From Streptomyces sp. 1331.2 (GTDB taxonomy: Bacteria; Actinomycetota; Actinomycetes; Streptomycetales; Streptomycetaceae), in NCBI RefSeq assembly GCF_900199205.1, contig NZ_OBMJ01000001.1, positions 930,001 to 994,000 of the forward strand: 64,000 nt of DNA. The letters run 5' to 3'. A model generated the notes under the pieces. It had not been told where the DNA came from, made no database searches, and saw only the letters and a program-made list of their open reading frames with translations. The translations under genes were made by a program, and so were the position numbers. Within the stretch, counting starts at the first letter, position 1. Each line of letters begins with the position of its first letter. Below are positions 50,185-58,809 of this stretch, piece by piece.

Positions 50185-50248
50185 GACCACGCGACTCCGG
50201 ACCGTCGGGGCTTGCGGCTTCGGTGGATCATGGCGCAGGATCCGCGCC

Positions 50249-50653
50249 ATGACCACCTCTCACCTCATCCACATTACCGAGCCGCCCGGCGTCGCGCCCG
50301 GCACCGGCTACACCCAGGTCGTCACCGGCAGCGGCCGGCTGGTCCAGGTCTCCGGCCAGGTCGCCTTCGACGAGCAGCGGAACCTGATCGGCGCGGGTGA
50401 CCCGAAGGCCCAGGCGCGGCAGGTCTTCGAGAACCTGCGCCGCTGCCTGGCCGCCGCCGGGGCCGGGTTCGAGCACGTCGTGAAGTTCACCTTCTTCATG
50501 ACCGACATCGCCTACCTCCAGGCCATCCGCGAGGCCCGCGACGAGCACCTGGGCACCCTGCCCCTGCCGGCCGCCTCCGCGATGCAGGTGGCGGCGCTGT
50601 TCAGGCCCGACGTACTGATCGAGATCGAGGCGCTGGCGATCCTCCCGGAGTAA
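50249..50653 (+). CDS. RidA/YjgF-family enamine/imine deaminase
   Basis: 134-residue RidA-family protein. R-L-V-Q-V-S-G-Q-V-A-F-D, G-D-P-K-A-Q-A-R-Q-V-F-E-N-L-R-R-C-L-A-A-A-G-A and the C-terminal A-S-A-M-Q-V-A-A-L-F-R-P-D-V-L-I-E-I-E-A-L-A are the family signature. The catalytic Arg of the R-x-x-V-E-V block is changed in context (R-P-D-V-L-I-E-I), still with Arg present. Trimeric cytosolic enzyme that removes reactive enamines from PLP enzymes. Single gene, 64 bp after the ATP-grasp gene. Confidence 0.88.
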   Translation: MTTSHLIHITEPPGVAPGTGYTQVVTGSGRLVQVSGQVAFDEQRNLIGAGDPKAQARQVFENLRRCLAAAGAGFEHVVKFTFFMTDIAYLQAIREARDEHLGTLPLPAASAMQVAALFRPDVLIEIEALAILPE

Positions 50654-50700
50654 CCGAGGCCCTGAGCAGCCGAGGCCCTGAGCACCCTGGGCCCGGGGCG

Positions 50701-52113
50701 TCAGACGGCCGCGAGCCCCGCGTCCCGCCGTCCGGCCCAGCGGACGACGGGGCGCATCGCCAGGCCGGCCGCCGCAAGCACCGCGCCCAGGACGACCCAG
50801 CCGATCGTCCCGTACCCGATCACCAGCGTGCTGACCAGCGCCGGACCGGCCATCAGCGCCGCCGCCGTTCCCGCGTTGAACACGCCCTGGTAGGCGCCAT
50901 GGTCGCGCTCGCCCGCGAGGTCGTAGCTGAGCGCCCAGCCGCCCGCCTGCCCGACGACCTCACCGAGGGACTGCAGCACGACCCCGCCGAGCACCACTGC
51001 GGCCGCGGCGACCGCGGGCAGGCCGTGCGCCAGTGAGAGGACCAGGCAGGAGGCCGCGAGCACCATCCCCGCACGCCCACAGGCCCGGGCGGCGGCCGTC
51101 CGTTCGTCGATGCCTCGGGTGGCCCGCATCTGGAGGGTGATCACCAGCAGGGTGTTGACGACCAGGGTGCCAGCCACGGTGATCCGCGGCGCGTCGGTCT
51201 GCTGGACGATCCAGAGCGGCACACCGACCTCCAGTACGGCGAACTGCAGGCAGAGCACCGCGTTCAGCACCGTCAGGGCCAGGAACGGGCCGTCCCGCAG
51301 CGCGGGATTGCGACGCCGGCCCTGCTTGGCGCCCTTGCCCGAGGGGGCCGACGGCTTCGGGACGCCGGTCTTCGACGCCTGGTCGGCGACGGACCCGTCG
51401 ACTGCCGACCCCCCGCCCGCCGACCGCTCGACGGCCGACCGCTCGACCACCGATGAACGCCGCAGGTCGGAGAGGCGGTGGAACAGCAGCGCCGCGACCA
51501 CGAAGGAGGCGGCATCGGCCAGGATCGCCGCCACGTAGACCGGCCGGGTGTCCACCTGAAGTGCGATCGCGCCGAGAGCGGTGCCCAGGCAGATGCCCAC
51601 GTTGGTCACCACCCGCAGGTAGGCCCGGCCCGCCACCCGGCGGTCGGCGGGCAGCACCTCCGCGTAGAGCGCGTTCCGCACGGCGGCGGACCCGCGGTCG
51701 ACGGCGGAGACCAGGCACGCCAGTGCGACGAACGCCGGATAACTGTGCACCAGCGCGTACCCGGCCGTGCCGACCGCCTGCACCGAGACCAGCGTCACCA
51801 GCACCCTCCGTGCGCCCCAACGGTCGGCGGCCCGGCCGGCGGGCACACTGGCGACCACCCCGCACAGGCCGGCCGCGGTCATTCCGAGCCCCAGCTGGGC
51901 GGCGCTCAGGCCGAGCACCCGGGTGAAGAACAGCACCGCGACGGAGAGGGAGAGGCCGTTGCCCACCGTGTTGACCAGGGTGATCCCGGCCAGCCGACGG
52001 ACCGTCGGGTCGGGGTGCAGGCGTCGTCGGACGGCACCGAGGACTTCGGTGTCACCAGGGCTTTCGGGTATGGCAGGGGAAGGTGCGGAGGACTCCGCCG
52101 TCGAGGTGGTCAT
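50701..52113 (-). CDS. MFS transporter divergent from ArsR
   Basis: 470-residue MFS efflux-type transporter with about 12 spans; A-G-R-A-A-D-R-W-G-A-R-R is the loop 2-3 motif and D-R-G-S-A-A-V-R-N-A-L-Y-A-E matches drug-efflux relatives. The central loop (about residues 215-260) has S-(A/V)-V-(E/D)-(R/G)-S repeats and a Lys-rich G-K-G-A-K-Q-G-R-R-R. ATG at 52113 with GGTGGGATC upstream. Divergent from an ArsR-type repressor, with a shared inverted repeat, so expression is probably ligand-induced. Confidence 0.85.
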   Translation of the reverse strand: MTTSTAESSAPSPAIPESPGDTEVLGAVRRRLHPDPTVRRLAGITLVNTVGNGLSLSVAVLFFTRVLGLSAAQLGLGMTAAGLCGVVASVPAGRAADRWGARRVLVTLVSVQAVGTAGYALVHSYPAFVALACLVSAVDRGSAAVRNALYAEVLPADRRVAGRAYLRVVTNVGICLGTALGAIALQVDTRPVYVAAILADAASFVVAALLFHRLSDLRRSSVVERSAVERSAGGGSAVDGSVADQASKTGVPKPSAPSGKGAKQGRRRNPALRDGPFLALTVLNAVLCLQFAVLEVGVPLWIVQQTDAPRITVAGTLVVNTLLVITLQMRATRGIDERTAAARACGRAGMVLAASCLVLSLAHGLPAVAAAAVVLGGVVLQSLGEVVGQAGGWALSYDLAGERDHGAYQGVFNAGTAAALMAGPALVSTLVIGYGTIGWVVLGAVLAAAGLAMRPVVRWAGRRDAGLAAV

Positions 52114-52153
52114 ACGAAGATCCCACCGCCCAATGGGGTGGTCCAGGTAATCC

Positions 52154-52170
52154 TTTAGGCTCTGGCTAAA
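52154..52170. promoter_or_regulatory. inverted repeat between MFS and ArsR genes
   Basis: TTTAG (52154-52158) and CTAAA (52166-52170) seven bp apart, in the only AT-rich part of the divergent gap. Confidence 0.5.
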
Positions 52171-52268
52171 TCCGAAGCGGACGTCCCGCCTGCCTGCCCG
52201 CCCCACGTGCCCGCATCTGGCCGCTTCTGCCCGCCTACCTGCCCCGGATTCCAGCCGAAGGACGCCCT

Positions 52269-53255
52269 GTGCACCGGTTCACACTCCGCCTGGCCGACCT
52301 CGCCACCACCTGGTTCGCCACCTCCCCGATCCACGAGGCCGTACTCAGTCTGCGGATGTGGACCCACCCCGGCGTCTACCACCTCCAGACCCAGGCCTTC
52401 GAACAGCTGAGGCCGGCCTTCGAACAGCTGGACTCGCGCCTGCTGCTCTCGCTCGTCGCCGAGAACCGCTGGGTACCGGACTTCCTGACCCCCCGCCCGA
52501 CCTCCCCCTCCCCCGAGTTCCGCTCCGAACTGGCCGCCGTCCGCGCACTGCCACCGGAGCAGTTGCGCGCCGAACTGGAGCAGACCTTCCTCCCGCACGG
52601 CCAACCGCTGCCCGCCACCCTCGCCGCCGGACTCGCCGACCCGGAAAGGCTGTTGGCGCGGATCGCCGACGCAGTGGAGGAGTACTGGGAGAAGTGCCTC
52701 GCGCCGTCCTGGTGGCCACAGGCCCGCGCCGCCCTGGAGGCCGACCTGGTCTACCGGGCCCGACTGCTCGCCCAGCACGGCGCGACGGCCCTCTTCGCCG
52801 ACCTCGACCACCGGCTCCGCTGGGAGGACGGCGTGCTGTCCATCGACCGGCAGTGGACGGACGGGGACGTGGAGACCCCCGTGGACGGACGCGGCCTCGT
52901 CCTCTGCCCGACCTTCTTCGCCCGTGGCGCGATCACGATGATCAGCAACGACCGTGCGCCGCAGATCAGTTACCCGGCGCGCGGACAGGGAGGCATGACC
53001 GGGCGGGCCGCACCGGTGCCGCGGCAGGCCATGGAGGCGCTGGTCGGCGCACCGAAGGCCCGGCTGCTGGCGCTGCTCGCCGAGCCTGCCTCCACAACCG
53101 ACCTCGCGCACCGCCTCGGCGTCACTCCGGGCGCGGTCAGTCAGCACCTGTCCGTCCTCGCCGCCACCGGCCTGGTCACCCGGGCTCGCCACGGCCGCTC
53201 GGTGCTGTACCGGCGCAGCCCGCTCGGGGACGAGCTGACGGGCGCGAACAGATGA
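52269..53255 (+). CDS. ArsR-family regulator with DUF5937 N-domain
   Basis: 328-residue repressor. The C-terminal winged helix is P-K-A-R-L-L-A-L-L-A-E-P-A-S-T-T-D-L-A-H-R-L-G-V-T-P-G-A-V-S-Q-H-L (about residues 262-294) with R-H-G-R-S-V-L-Y-R-R wing. The large N-terminal domain (residues 1-240, S-P-I-H-E-A-V-L-S-L and Y-W-E-K-C-L-A-P) is of the DUF5937 sort and probably binds the ligand. No As-type Cys pair is present. GTG start with AAGGACG upstream. Its stop codon lies in the first unit of a GACAG repeat. Confidence 0.85.
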   Translation: MHRFTLRLADLATTWFATSPIHEAVLSLRMWTHPGVYHLQTQAFEQLRPAFEQLDSRLLLSLVAENRWVPDFLTPRPTSPSPEFRSELAAVRALPPEQLRAELEQTFLPHGQPLPATLAAGLADPERLLARIADAVEEYWEKCLAPSWWPQARAALEADLVYRARLLAQHGATALFADLDHRLRWEDGVLSIDRQWTDGDVETPVDGRGLVLCPTFFARGAITMISNDRAPQISYPARGQGGMTGRAAPVPRQAMEALVGAPKARLLALLAEPASTTDLAHRLGVTPGAVSQHLSVLAATGLVTRARHGRSVLYRRSPLGDELTGANR

Positions 53256-53335
53256 CAGCCGACAGACGACAGCCAACAGATAACAGCAGACAGATAACAG
53301 ATGTTGAAATCTGTCATCTGTCAGCTGTCGCTCGT
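53250..53335. repeat. GACAG-family repeat element, copy C
   Basis: Units ACAGATGACAGCCG, ACAGACGACAGCCA and ACAGATAACAG, then ATCTGTCATCTGTCAGCTG in the opposite sense, forming a hairpin. It provides the ArsR stop codon (CAGATGACAG) as in copy B. Confidence 0.78.
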
Positions 53336-53357
53336 CAACCGCCATCCCTCCACCCAG

Positions 53358-53399
53358 TGGTACAGACCTGTTGACGCATTGGTCCAGTCCTCCTACAGT
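53358..53399 (+). promoter_or_regulatory. chitinase promoter with 12-bp direct repeats
   Basis: -35 TTGACG (53371-53376), 17 bp, -10 TACAGT (53394-53399). Two 12-bp direct repeats TGGTACAGACCT (53358-53369) and TGGTCCAGTCCT (53380-53391) flank the -35, the arrangement known for Streptomyces chitinase genes, induced by chitin oligomers and repressed by glucose. Confidence 0.85.
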
Positions 53400-53498
53400 G
53401 CCCATGCCTTGCCTCCCCACGGCACAGGCACCGATCGCACACGGATCACCCCCGGTTCTACATCACCCTGTTCAACCCCCACAGTCACAGGGAGAACC

Positions 53499-55802
53499 AT
53501 GTCCGCTCGATCCCGGGCCGGGCGCCCGCGCGTGCGCAGCAGACTGCTGGCACTGCTCTCCGTCCTGCTCCTCCCGCTCGCCGCACTCACCGCGCTCGCC
53601 GCCCCGGCGAACGCCGCCGGCAAGCTCACCGCCACCTTCACCACCGCCGACAACGGCTCCTGGTGGCAGGGCACCTACATCGTCCACAACGACAACGCGA
53701 CCGCCGTGTCCGGCTGGAGCCTGGAGTTCGACCTCCCGGCGGGCGTCACGATCGGCAACAGCTACAACGGCACCGCCACCGTCAACGGCCGACACGTCAC
53801 CGTCGCCGCCGCGTTCTACAACTCCACCGTCAACGCCCACAGCACCACCGAGCCGTACAGCTTCTGGTTCGTCGGCACCGGCCCGGTCTCCACCTCGCTC
53901 AACTGCCGCATCAACGGCGACAAGTGCGACGGAACCCCCGACGTCCCGCCGTCCGCACCAGGCGCCCCGACGGTCACCGAATCCACTGCCCACACGCTCG
54001 CCCTGAGTTGGCCGGCCGCGACCGCCGGGGACTTCCCGGTCGCCTCGTACGACGTGCTGAGCGGCGGCACCGTGCTCGCCTCCGGCCCGTCCACCAGCGC
54101 CCTGGTCACCGGCCTCACCCCGGCCACCTCGTACACCCTGACCGCCCGGGCCAAGGACAGCCGCGGCAACCCGGGCCCGCTCAGCACACCCGTCGCGGCC
54201 GCCACCTTCGACCCGTCCACCGACCCCGTCCCACCCACCGCACCGACCAACCTCCGTACCACCGCGGTCAGTTCGACGGACCTGACGCTGGCCTGGAACG
54301 CCTCGACCGACAACGTCCGGGTCGCCGCGTACGACGTGTACCAGGGCGCCACCCTGGCAGCGACGGTCACCGGCAAGACGCTGACCGCGACCGTCGGCAG
54401 CCTCTCGCCGTCCACCACCTACACGTTCACCGTGAAGGCCCGCGACGCCGCCGACAACGCCTCGCCCGCCTCCACCCCACTCACCGCAACCACCTCCGAC
54501 CTGGTCGGCGCCGGAAAGTACGCCCGGGTCGGCTACTTCGTCCAGTGGGGCATCTACGGCCGCCAGTACTTCGTCAAGAACCTCGACACCTCGGGCAGCG
54601 CCGCCAAACTCGACGTCGTCAACTACGCCTTCGAGAACATCGATCCGGTCAACCTGACCTGCCTCGCGGGCGTCACCAAGGGCACCACCGGCAACCCGCA
54701 GGACCCGGACCAGGGCACCGGCGCCGGTGACGCCGACGCCGACTACGCCCGCCCGATGAGCGCCGACCAGTCGGTGGACGGCGTGGCCGACGACGGCTGG
54801 GGCAAACTCCGCGGCAACCTCAACCAGTTGAAGAAGCTCAAGGCCAAGTACCCGAACCTGAAGGTGGTCGTCTCGCTCGGCGGCTGGACGTACTCCAAGT
54901 ACTTCTCTGACGTCGCCGCCACCGACGACTCCCGCAAGAAGTTCGTCAAGTCCTGTGTCGACACCTGGATCAGGGGCAATCTGCCGGTCTACAACGGCGC
55001 CGGCGGCGACGGCGTGGCGGCCGGGATCTTCGACGGCATCGACCTCGACTGGGAGTGGCCCGGCTCCGGCGACGGCCACGCGGGCAACCACTGGAGCGCC
55101 AAGGACAAGGACAACCTGTCCCTGCTGCTGGCCGAATTCCGCAAGCAGCTCGACGGGTTGGGCGGCTCGCACAGGCTGCTCACGGCCTTCACCCCGGCCG
55201 ACCCGGCGAAGGTCGCCGCCGGCTGGGACCTGGGCAGGATCTTCACCTCACTGGACATCGCCAACGTCCAGGGCTACGACTTCCACGGCTCGGGCAGCGA
55301 CAACTCCTGGGAGCCCAACCGCACCGGCCACCAGGCCAACCTGTACCAGGACCCGAACGACCCCTACAACACCCACTTCAGTGTGGATGCGGCCGTCCGG
55401 ACCTACCTCGGCGCCGGGGTCAACCCGCGCAAGCTCACGATCGGTTTCCCGTTCTACGGGCGCGGCTGGCAGGGCGTGGCGGACGGTGGCGCGAAGGGTG
55501 TCTGGCAGTCCGCGGGCGGCGCCGCGCCGGGCCAGTTCGCCGAGGAGGCCGGGACGCGCGGGTACCACAACCTGATCACGAGCGTCTCCGGTCTCACCGT
55601 CTACCACGCCCCCGAGTCCGTTGCGACGTACGGCTACACGGGCGCCGGCGGCCAGTGGTGGACCTTCGACGACGCCTGGTCGATCGCCCAGAAGACGGCC
55701 TACCTCAAGTCGAAGAACCTGCTCGGCGGCATGATCTGGGAGATGTCCGGCGACACCCCGGCCGGCACCCTCATGACCGCCCTCGACACCGGGCTCACAT
55801 AG
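53499..55802 (+). CDS. secreted GH18 chitinase with CBM2 and two FnIII domains
   Basis: 767-residue endochitinase. Signal peptide 1-39 (hydrophobic L-L-A-L-L-S-V-L-L-L-P-L-A-A, cut near A-N-A-A). CBM2-like cellulose/chitin-binding domain about 41-147 (W-W-Q-G-T-Y-I-V-H-N, S-G-W-S-L-E-F-D-L-P). Fibronectin III modules about 152-236 and 246-334. The catalytic TIM barrel begins at Y-A-R-V-G-Y-F-V-Q-W-G-I-Y with S-L-G-G-W-T-Y-S-K and the DxxDxDxE motif D512-G-I-D-L-D-W-E519. Hydrolyses beta-1,4 GlcNAc chains outside the cell. ATG with GGGAGAA upstream. Confidence 0.95.
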   Translation: MSARSRAGRPRVRSRLLALLSVLLLPLAALTALAAPANAAGKLTATFTTADNGSWWQGTYIVHNDNATAVSGWSLEFDLPAGVTIGNSYNGTATVNGRHVTVAAAFYNSTVNAHSTTEPYSFWFVGTGPVSTSLNCRINGDKCDGTPDVPPSAPGAPTVTESTAHTLALSWPAATAGDFPVASYDVLSGGTVLASGPSTSALVTGLTPATSYTLTARAKDSRGNPGPLSTPVAAATFDPSTDPVPPTAPTNLRTTAVSSTDLTLAWNASTDNVRVAAYDVYQGATLAATVTGKTLTATVGSLSPSTTYTFTVKARDAADNASPASTPLTATTSDLVGAGKYARVGYFVQWGIYGRQYFVKNLDTSGSAAKLDVVNYAFENIDPVNLTCLAGVTKGTTGNPQDPDQGTGAGDADADYARPMSADQSVDGVADDGWGKLRGNLNQLKKLKAKYPNLKVVVSLGGWTYSKYFSDVAATDDSRKKFVKSCVDTWIRGNLPVYNGAGGDGVAAGIFDGIDLDWEWPGSGDGHAGNHWSAKDKDNLSLLLAEFRKQLDGLGGSHRLLTAFTPADPAKVAAGWDLGRIFTSLDIANVQGYDFHGSGSDNSWEPNRTGHQANLYQDPNDPYNTHFSVDAAVRTYLGAGVNPRKLTIGFPFYGRGWQGVADGGAKGVWQSAGGAAPGQFAEEAGTRGYHNLITSVSGLTVYHAPESVATYGYTGAGGQWWTFDDAWSIAQKTAYLKSKNLLGGMIWEMSGDTPAGTLMTALDTGLT

Positions 55803-55866
55803 CCGCCCGCGCCGGCGGATCGGCCCCTCGCGACACGAACGAGCCGGTCCGTCACCCCGAACGAGC

Positions 55867-55909
55867 GCGGGGCCGGCGTCCCTCCCCACAGGAGGAACAC
55901 CGGCCCCGC
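55867..55909 (+). terminator. terminator after chitinase gene
   Basis: Outer stem GCGGGGCCGG/CCGGCCCCGC (10 bp), internal loop, inner stem CCTCC/GGAGG. The following 60 bp hold four copies of a GAACGGCC(G/C)TCAAGC-like repeat up to the next stop codon. Confidence 0.75.
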
Positions 55910-55971
55910 ACACCATCGAACGGCCGTCAAGCGAACGGCCCTCAAGCAAACAGCCCCTCGCGCGAACAGCC

Positions 55972-57213
55972 CTACCGCGACGCCATCGCCGTCAGCTTCC
56001 GCGCCGCCCGGTACTGCCGCAGCACCTGGGAGAAGGTGGTGTGTCCCTGGGTGGTCCGGGCGAAGGCCCGCCACGCCGCCGGCACCAGGCAGACCGCCGC
56101 GTGGAAGAGGTACGGCCGCCGCTCGAAGGCGCCCAGTAGCTGCTTGCCCGCACGCATCTCCACGCCCAGCCCGGCCTTGACCGCGAACGCGTAGTTCAGC
56201 GCCTCGCGCCGCACCGCCGCCGCGTTGCCCGCCTCGGCGACCTTGACCGCCCACTCGCCGGCCAGCCGGCCCGAGCGCAGCGCGTACGAGATGCCCTCGC
56301 GGGTCCACGGCTCCAGCAGCCCGGCCGCGTCCCCGGCGACCAGCACCCGGCCGCGGGAGAGCGGCGAGTCCTCGGCCCGGCAGCGGGTCAGGTGCCCGGA
56401 CTCGATCCTGGGGGTGAACCCCGAAAGGCCCAACCGCCGGATGTAGTCGGCGAGGTACTGCTTGGTCCGCTCGCCGTCGCCGCGCGCCGAGATGACCCCG
56501 ACGGTGAGGCTGCTGGTCTCGGTCTTCGGGAACACCCAGCCGTAACTGCCGGACAGCGGGCCCCAGTCGAGGTGGATCCGGCCCGCCCAGTCGGCGGCGA
56601 CCTGCGCCGGCACCGGGATCTCCGCCTCCAGGCCGAGGTCGATCTGGTCGAAGGTGACGCCGACGTGCCGGGCGATCCGGCTCGCGCTGCCGTCCGCGCC
56701 GACCACCGCGCGGGCCTCGAAGGTGCGCCCGTCGGCCGCCGTCACCAGCGCAGTCCGGTGCTCGCCGCCGCGCTGCTCGACTCCGGTGACGGTCACGCCG
56801 GTGACCAGCACCGCCCCGGCTGCCTTGGCCGCCTGCACCAGGCGCAGGTCGAACTCGTCCCGGTTGACCAGGCCGAACAGCATCCGCTGGGAGCGCCGCG
56901 TCCGGGTGTACCGCCCGTTGTACGCGAAGGTGACGGCGTGCACCCGGTCCTGCAGCGGCAGCCGGAAGTCCGGCGGCAGACTGTCCCGGGAGGGGCCGAT
57001 GATGCCGCCGCCGCAGGTCTTGTAGCGGGGATGCTCGGCCTTGTCGAGGAGCAGCACCCGGCGGCCCTGGGCAGCGGCGGCGTGCGCGGCCGAGGAGCCC
57101 GCCGGTCCGGCGCCGACCACCACGACGTCCCAGACGCCGTCGAGCGGCGAGGCCGAGTCGTCGAGCGGGCTGTCGAGCGGGCTACGGGAATCGGAGCTTC
57201 CGGAGTCAGTCAC
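55972..57213 (-). CDS. geranylgeranyl reductase family FAD protein
   Basis: 413-residue flavoprotein. FAD site V-V-V-V-G-A-G-P-A-G-S-S-A-A-H (about residues 29-43), Y-K-T-C-G-G-G-I-I-G (GGR-specific Cys loop), and the second FAD motif V-L-V-A-G-D-A-A-G-L-L-E-P-W-T-R-E-G-I. Reduces isoprenoid double bonds, perhaps of quinone or carotenoid side chains; no terpenoid cluster is near. GTG start, TAGGAT 8 nt upstream, no Shine-Dalgarno, so leaderless. The first 27 residues are Ser/Asp-rich with repeats S-P-L-D. Confidence 0.88.
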   Translation of the reverse strand: MTDSGSSDSRSPLDSPLDDSASPLDGVWDVVVVGAGPAGSSAAHAAAAQGRRVLLLDKAEHPRYKTCGGGIIGPSRDSLPPDFRLPLQDRVHAVTFAYNGRYTRTRRSQRMLFGLVNRDEFDLRLVQAAKAAGAVLVTGVTVTGVEQRGGEHRTALVTAADGRTFEARAVVGADGSASRIARHVGVTFDQIDLGLEAEIPVPAQVAADWAGRIHLDWGPLSGSYGWVFPKTETSSLTVGVISARGDGERTKQYLADYIRRLGLSGFTPRIESGHLTRCRAEDSPLSRGRVLVAGDAAGLLEPWTREGISYALRSGRLAGEWAVKVAEAGNAAAVRREALNYAFAVKAGLGVEMRAGKQLLGAFERRPYLFHAAVCLVPAAWRAFARTTQGHTTFSQVLRQYRAARKLTAMASR

Positions 57214-57444
57214 GTCGACCAATCCTATGCGTCCGACCGCCCCACCGGGCGCCGCACCACCGGAACGGCGACGCGCCAGCCGACACCGCCCGCCCCCACC
57301 CGCACCACCCGGCCCCGCCCCCGCACCACCCGCCACCACCCGGCCCCGAACCACCCGATACCGCTCCGCCTATGATCGGCAGTACCCCAACCGAAGCCCC
57401 CGCCCGCATCACCCCACGGGCGGCCCCATCCCCTCGGAGCCCCG

Positions 57445-58809
57445 ATGTCACAGCCCCTGGCCGACGCCGTCCGGTCCCTGATGGACCGTGCCCGCACCGA
57501 CCTCGCCGAGCTGGTCGCGTTCCCGTCGGTCGCCGACCCGCGCCAGTTCCCGGTCGAGGAGTGCGAGAAGGCCGCGCGCTGGGTCGCCGACGCGTTCGCC
57601 GCCGAGGGCCTGACCAACATCCAGCTGCTCGACACCCCGGACGGCACCCAGTCCGTCTACGCCGAGCTGCCCGGCCCCGAGGGCGCGCCGACCGTCCTGC
57701 TCTACTCGCACTACGACGTCCAGCCCCCGCTCGACGAGGACGCCTGGATCAGCCCGGCCTTCGAGCTGACCGAGCGTGACGGCCGCTGGTACGGGCGCGG
57801 CGCCGCCGACTGCAAGGGCAACATCCTGATGCACCTGACCGCCCTGCGGGCGCTGCGCCAGGTCTACGGGGACGCCTACCCGGTCGGCCTGAAGATCATC
57901 GTCGAGGGCTCGGAGGAGCAGGGGACCGGCGGCCTGGAGCGCTACGCCGAGGCGCACCCCGAGCTGCTCACCGCCGACGCCATCATCATCGGCGACACCG
58001 GCAACTTCGCCGCCGGCCTGCCGACGGTGACGGCCTCGCTGCGTGGCATGACGGTGGTCGAGGCCACGGTCACCACCCTGGCCGGCAACCTGCACTCCGG
58101 CGCGTTCGGCGGCGCCGCCCCGGACGCCCTGCAGTCCCTGGTCCGGATCCTCGCCTCGCTGCACGACTCGAACGGCGACGTCGCAGTCGCCGGGTTGGCC
58201 GCCGACCAGACCTGGGACGGCGTGCAGTACCCGGAGGAGCAGTTCCGCGCCGACGCCAAGGTGCTCGACGGCGTCGCCCTGACGGGCACCGGCACCATCG
58301 CCGACCGCCTCTGGGCTCGCCCGTCCGTCACCGTCCTCGGCATCGACGCGCCGCCGGTGATCGGCGCGACCTCCTCCGTCCAGGCCGCCGCCAAGGCCCT
58401 GATCAGCCTGCGCGTCCCGCCGGGCACGGACGCCTCCGCCGCCCAGGACGCGCTGGTCGCCCACCTGGAGAAGCAGGTCCCGCTCGGTGCCCGGCTCACC
58501 GTCGAGCGGCGCGGCAGCGGCTCCCCGTTCCGCGCCGACACCACCGGCCCGGCCTACGAGGCGATGGGCGAGGCGATGGCCGAGGCCTTCGGCACCGACA
58601 TGGTCGCCTCCGGCGAGGGCGGCTCGATCCCGCTCTGCAACACCCTGCGCTCGCTCTACCCGCAGGCCGAGATCGTGCTGATCGGCGTCGAGGAGCCGGC
58701 GACCCAGATCCACGCGGTCAACGAGAGCGTCGACCCGCAGGAGCTGGAGCGGATGGCCCTCGCCGAGGCCCTGTTCCTCCGTCGCTACGCCGAACTGCGC
58801 TCCGTCTGA
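57445..58809 (+). CDS. M20 family dipeptidase/carboxypeptidase
   Basis: 454-residue zinc metallopeptidase. Metal ligands: L-Y-S-H-Y-D-V-Q-P-P (His), Y-G-R-G-A-A-D-C-K-G (bridging Asp), V-E-G-S-E-E-Q-G-T-G-G (general base Glu pair), I-I-I-G-D-T-G-N (Asp) and the C-terminal Q-I-H-A-V-N-E-S-V (His). The dimerisation lid lies between residues 195 and 315. Similar to carnosinase-like CNDP peptidases. CGGAG lies before the ATG. The last 25 bp overlap the 3' end of the convergent DUF4184 gene. Confidence 0.92.
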   Translation: MSQPLADAVRSLMDRARTDLAELVAFPSVADPRQFPVEECEKAARWVADAFAAEGLTNIQLLDTPDGTQSVYAELPGPEGAPTVLLYSHYDVQPPLDEDAWISPAFELTERDGRWYGRGAADCKGNILMHLTALRALRQVYGDAYPVGLKIIVEGSEEQGTGGLERYAEAHPELLTADAIIIGDTGNFAAGLPTVTASLRGMTVVEATVTTLAGNLHSGAFGGAAPDALQSLVRILASLHDSNGDVAVAGLAADQTWDGVQYPEEQFRADAKVLDGVALTGTGTIADRLWARPSVTVLGIDAPPVIGATSSVQAAAKALISLRVPPGTDASAAQDALVAHLEKQVPLGARLTVERRGSGSPFRADTTGPAYEAMGEAMAEAFGTDMVASGEGGSIPLCNTLRSLYPQAEIVLIGVEEPATQIHAVNESVDPQELERMALAEALFLRRYAELRSV

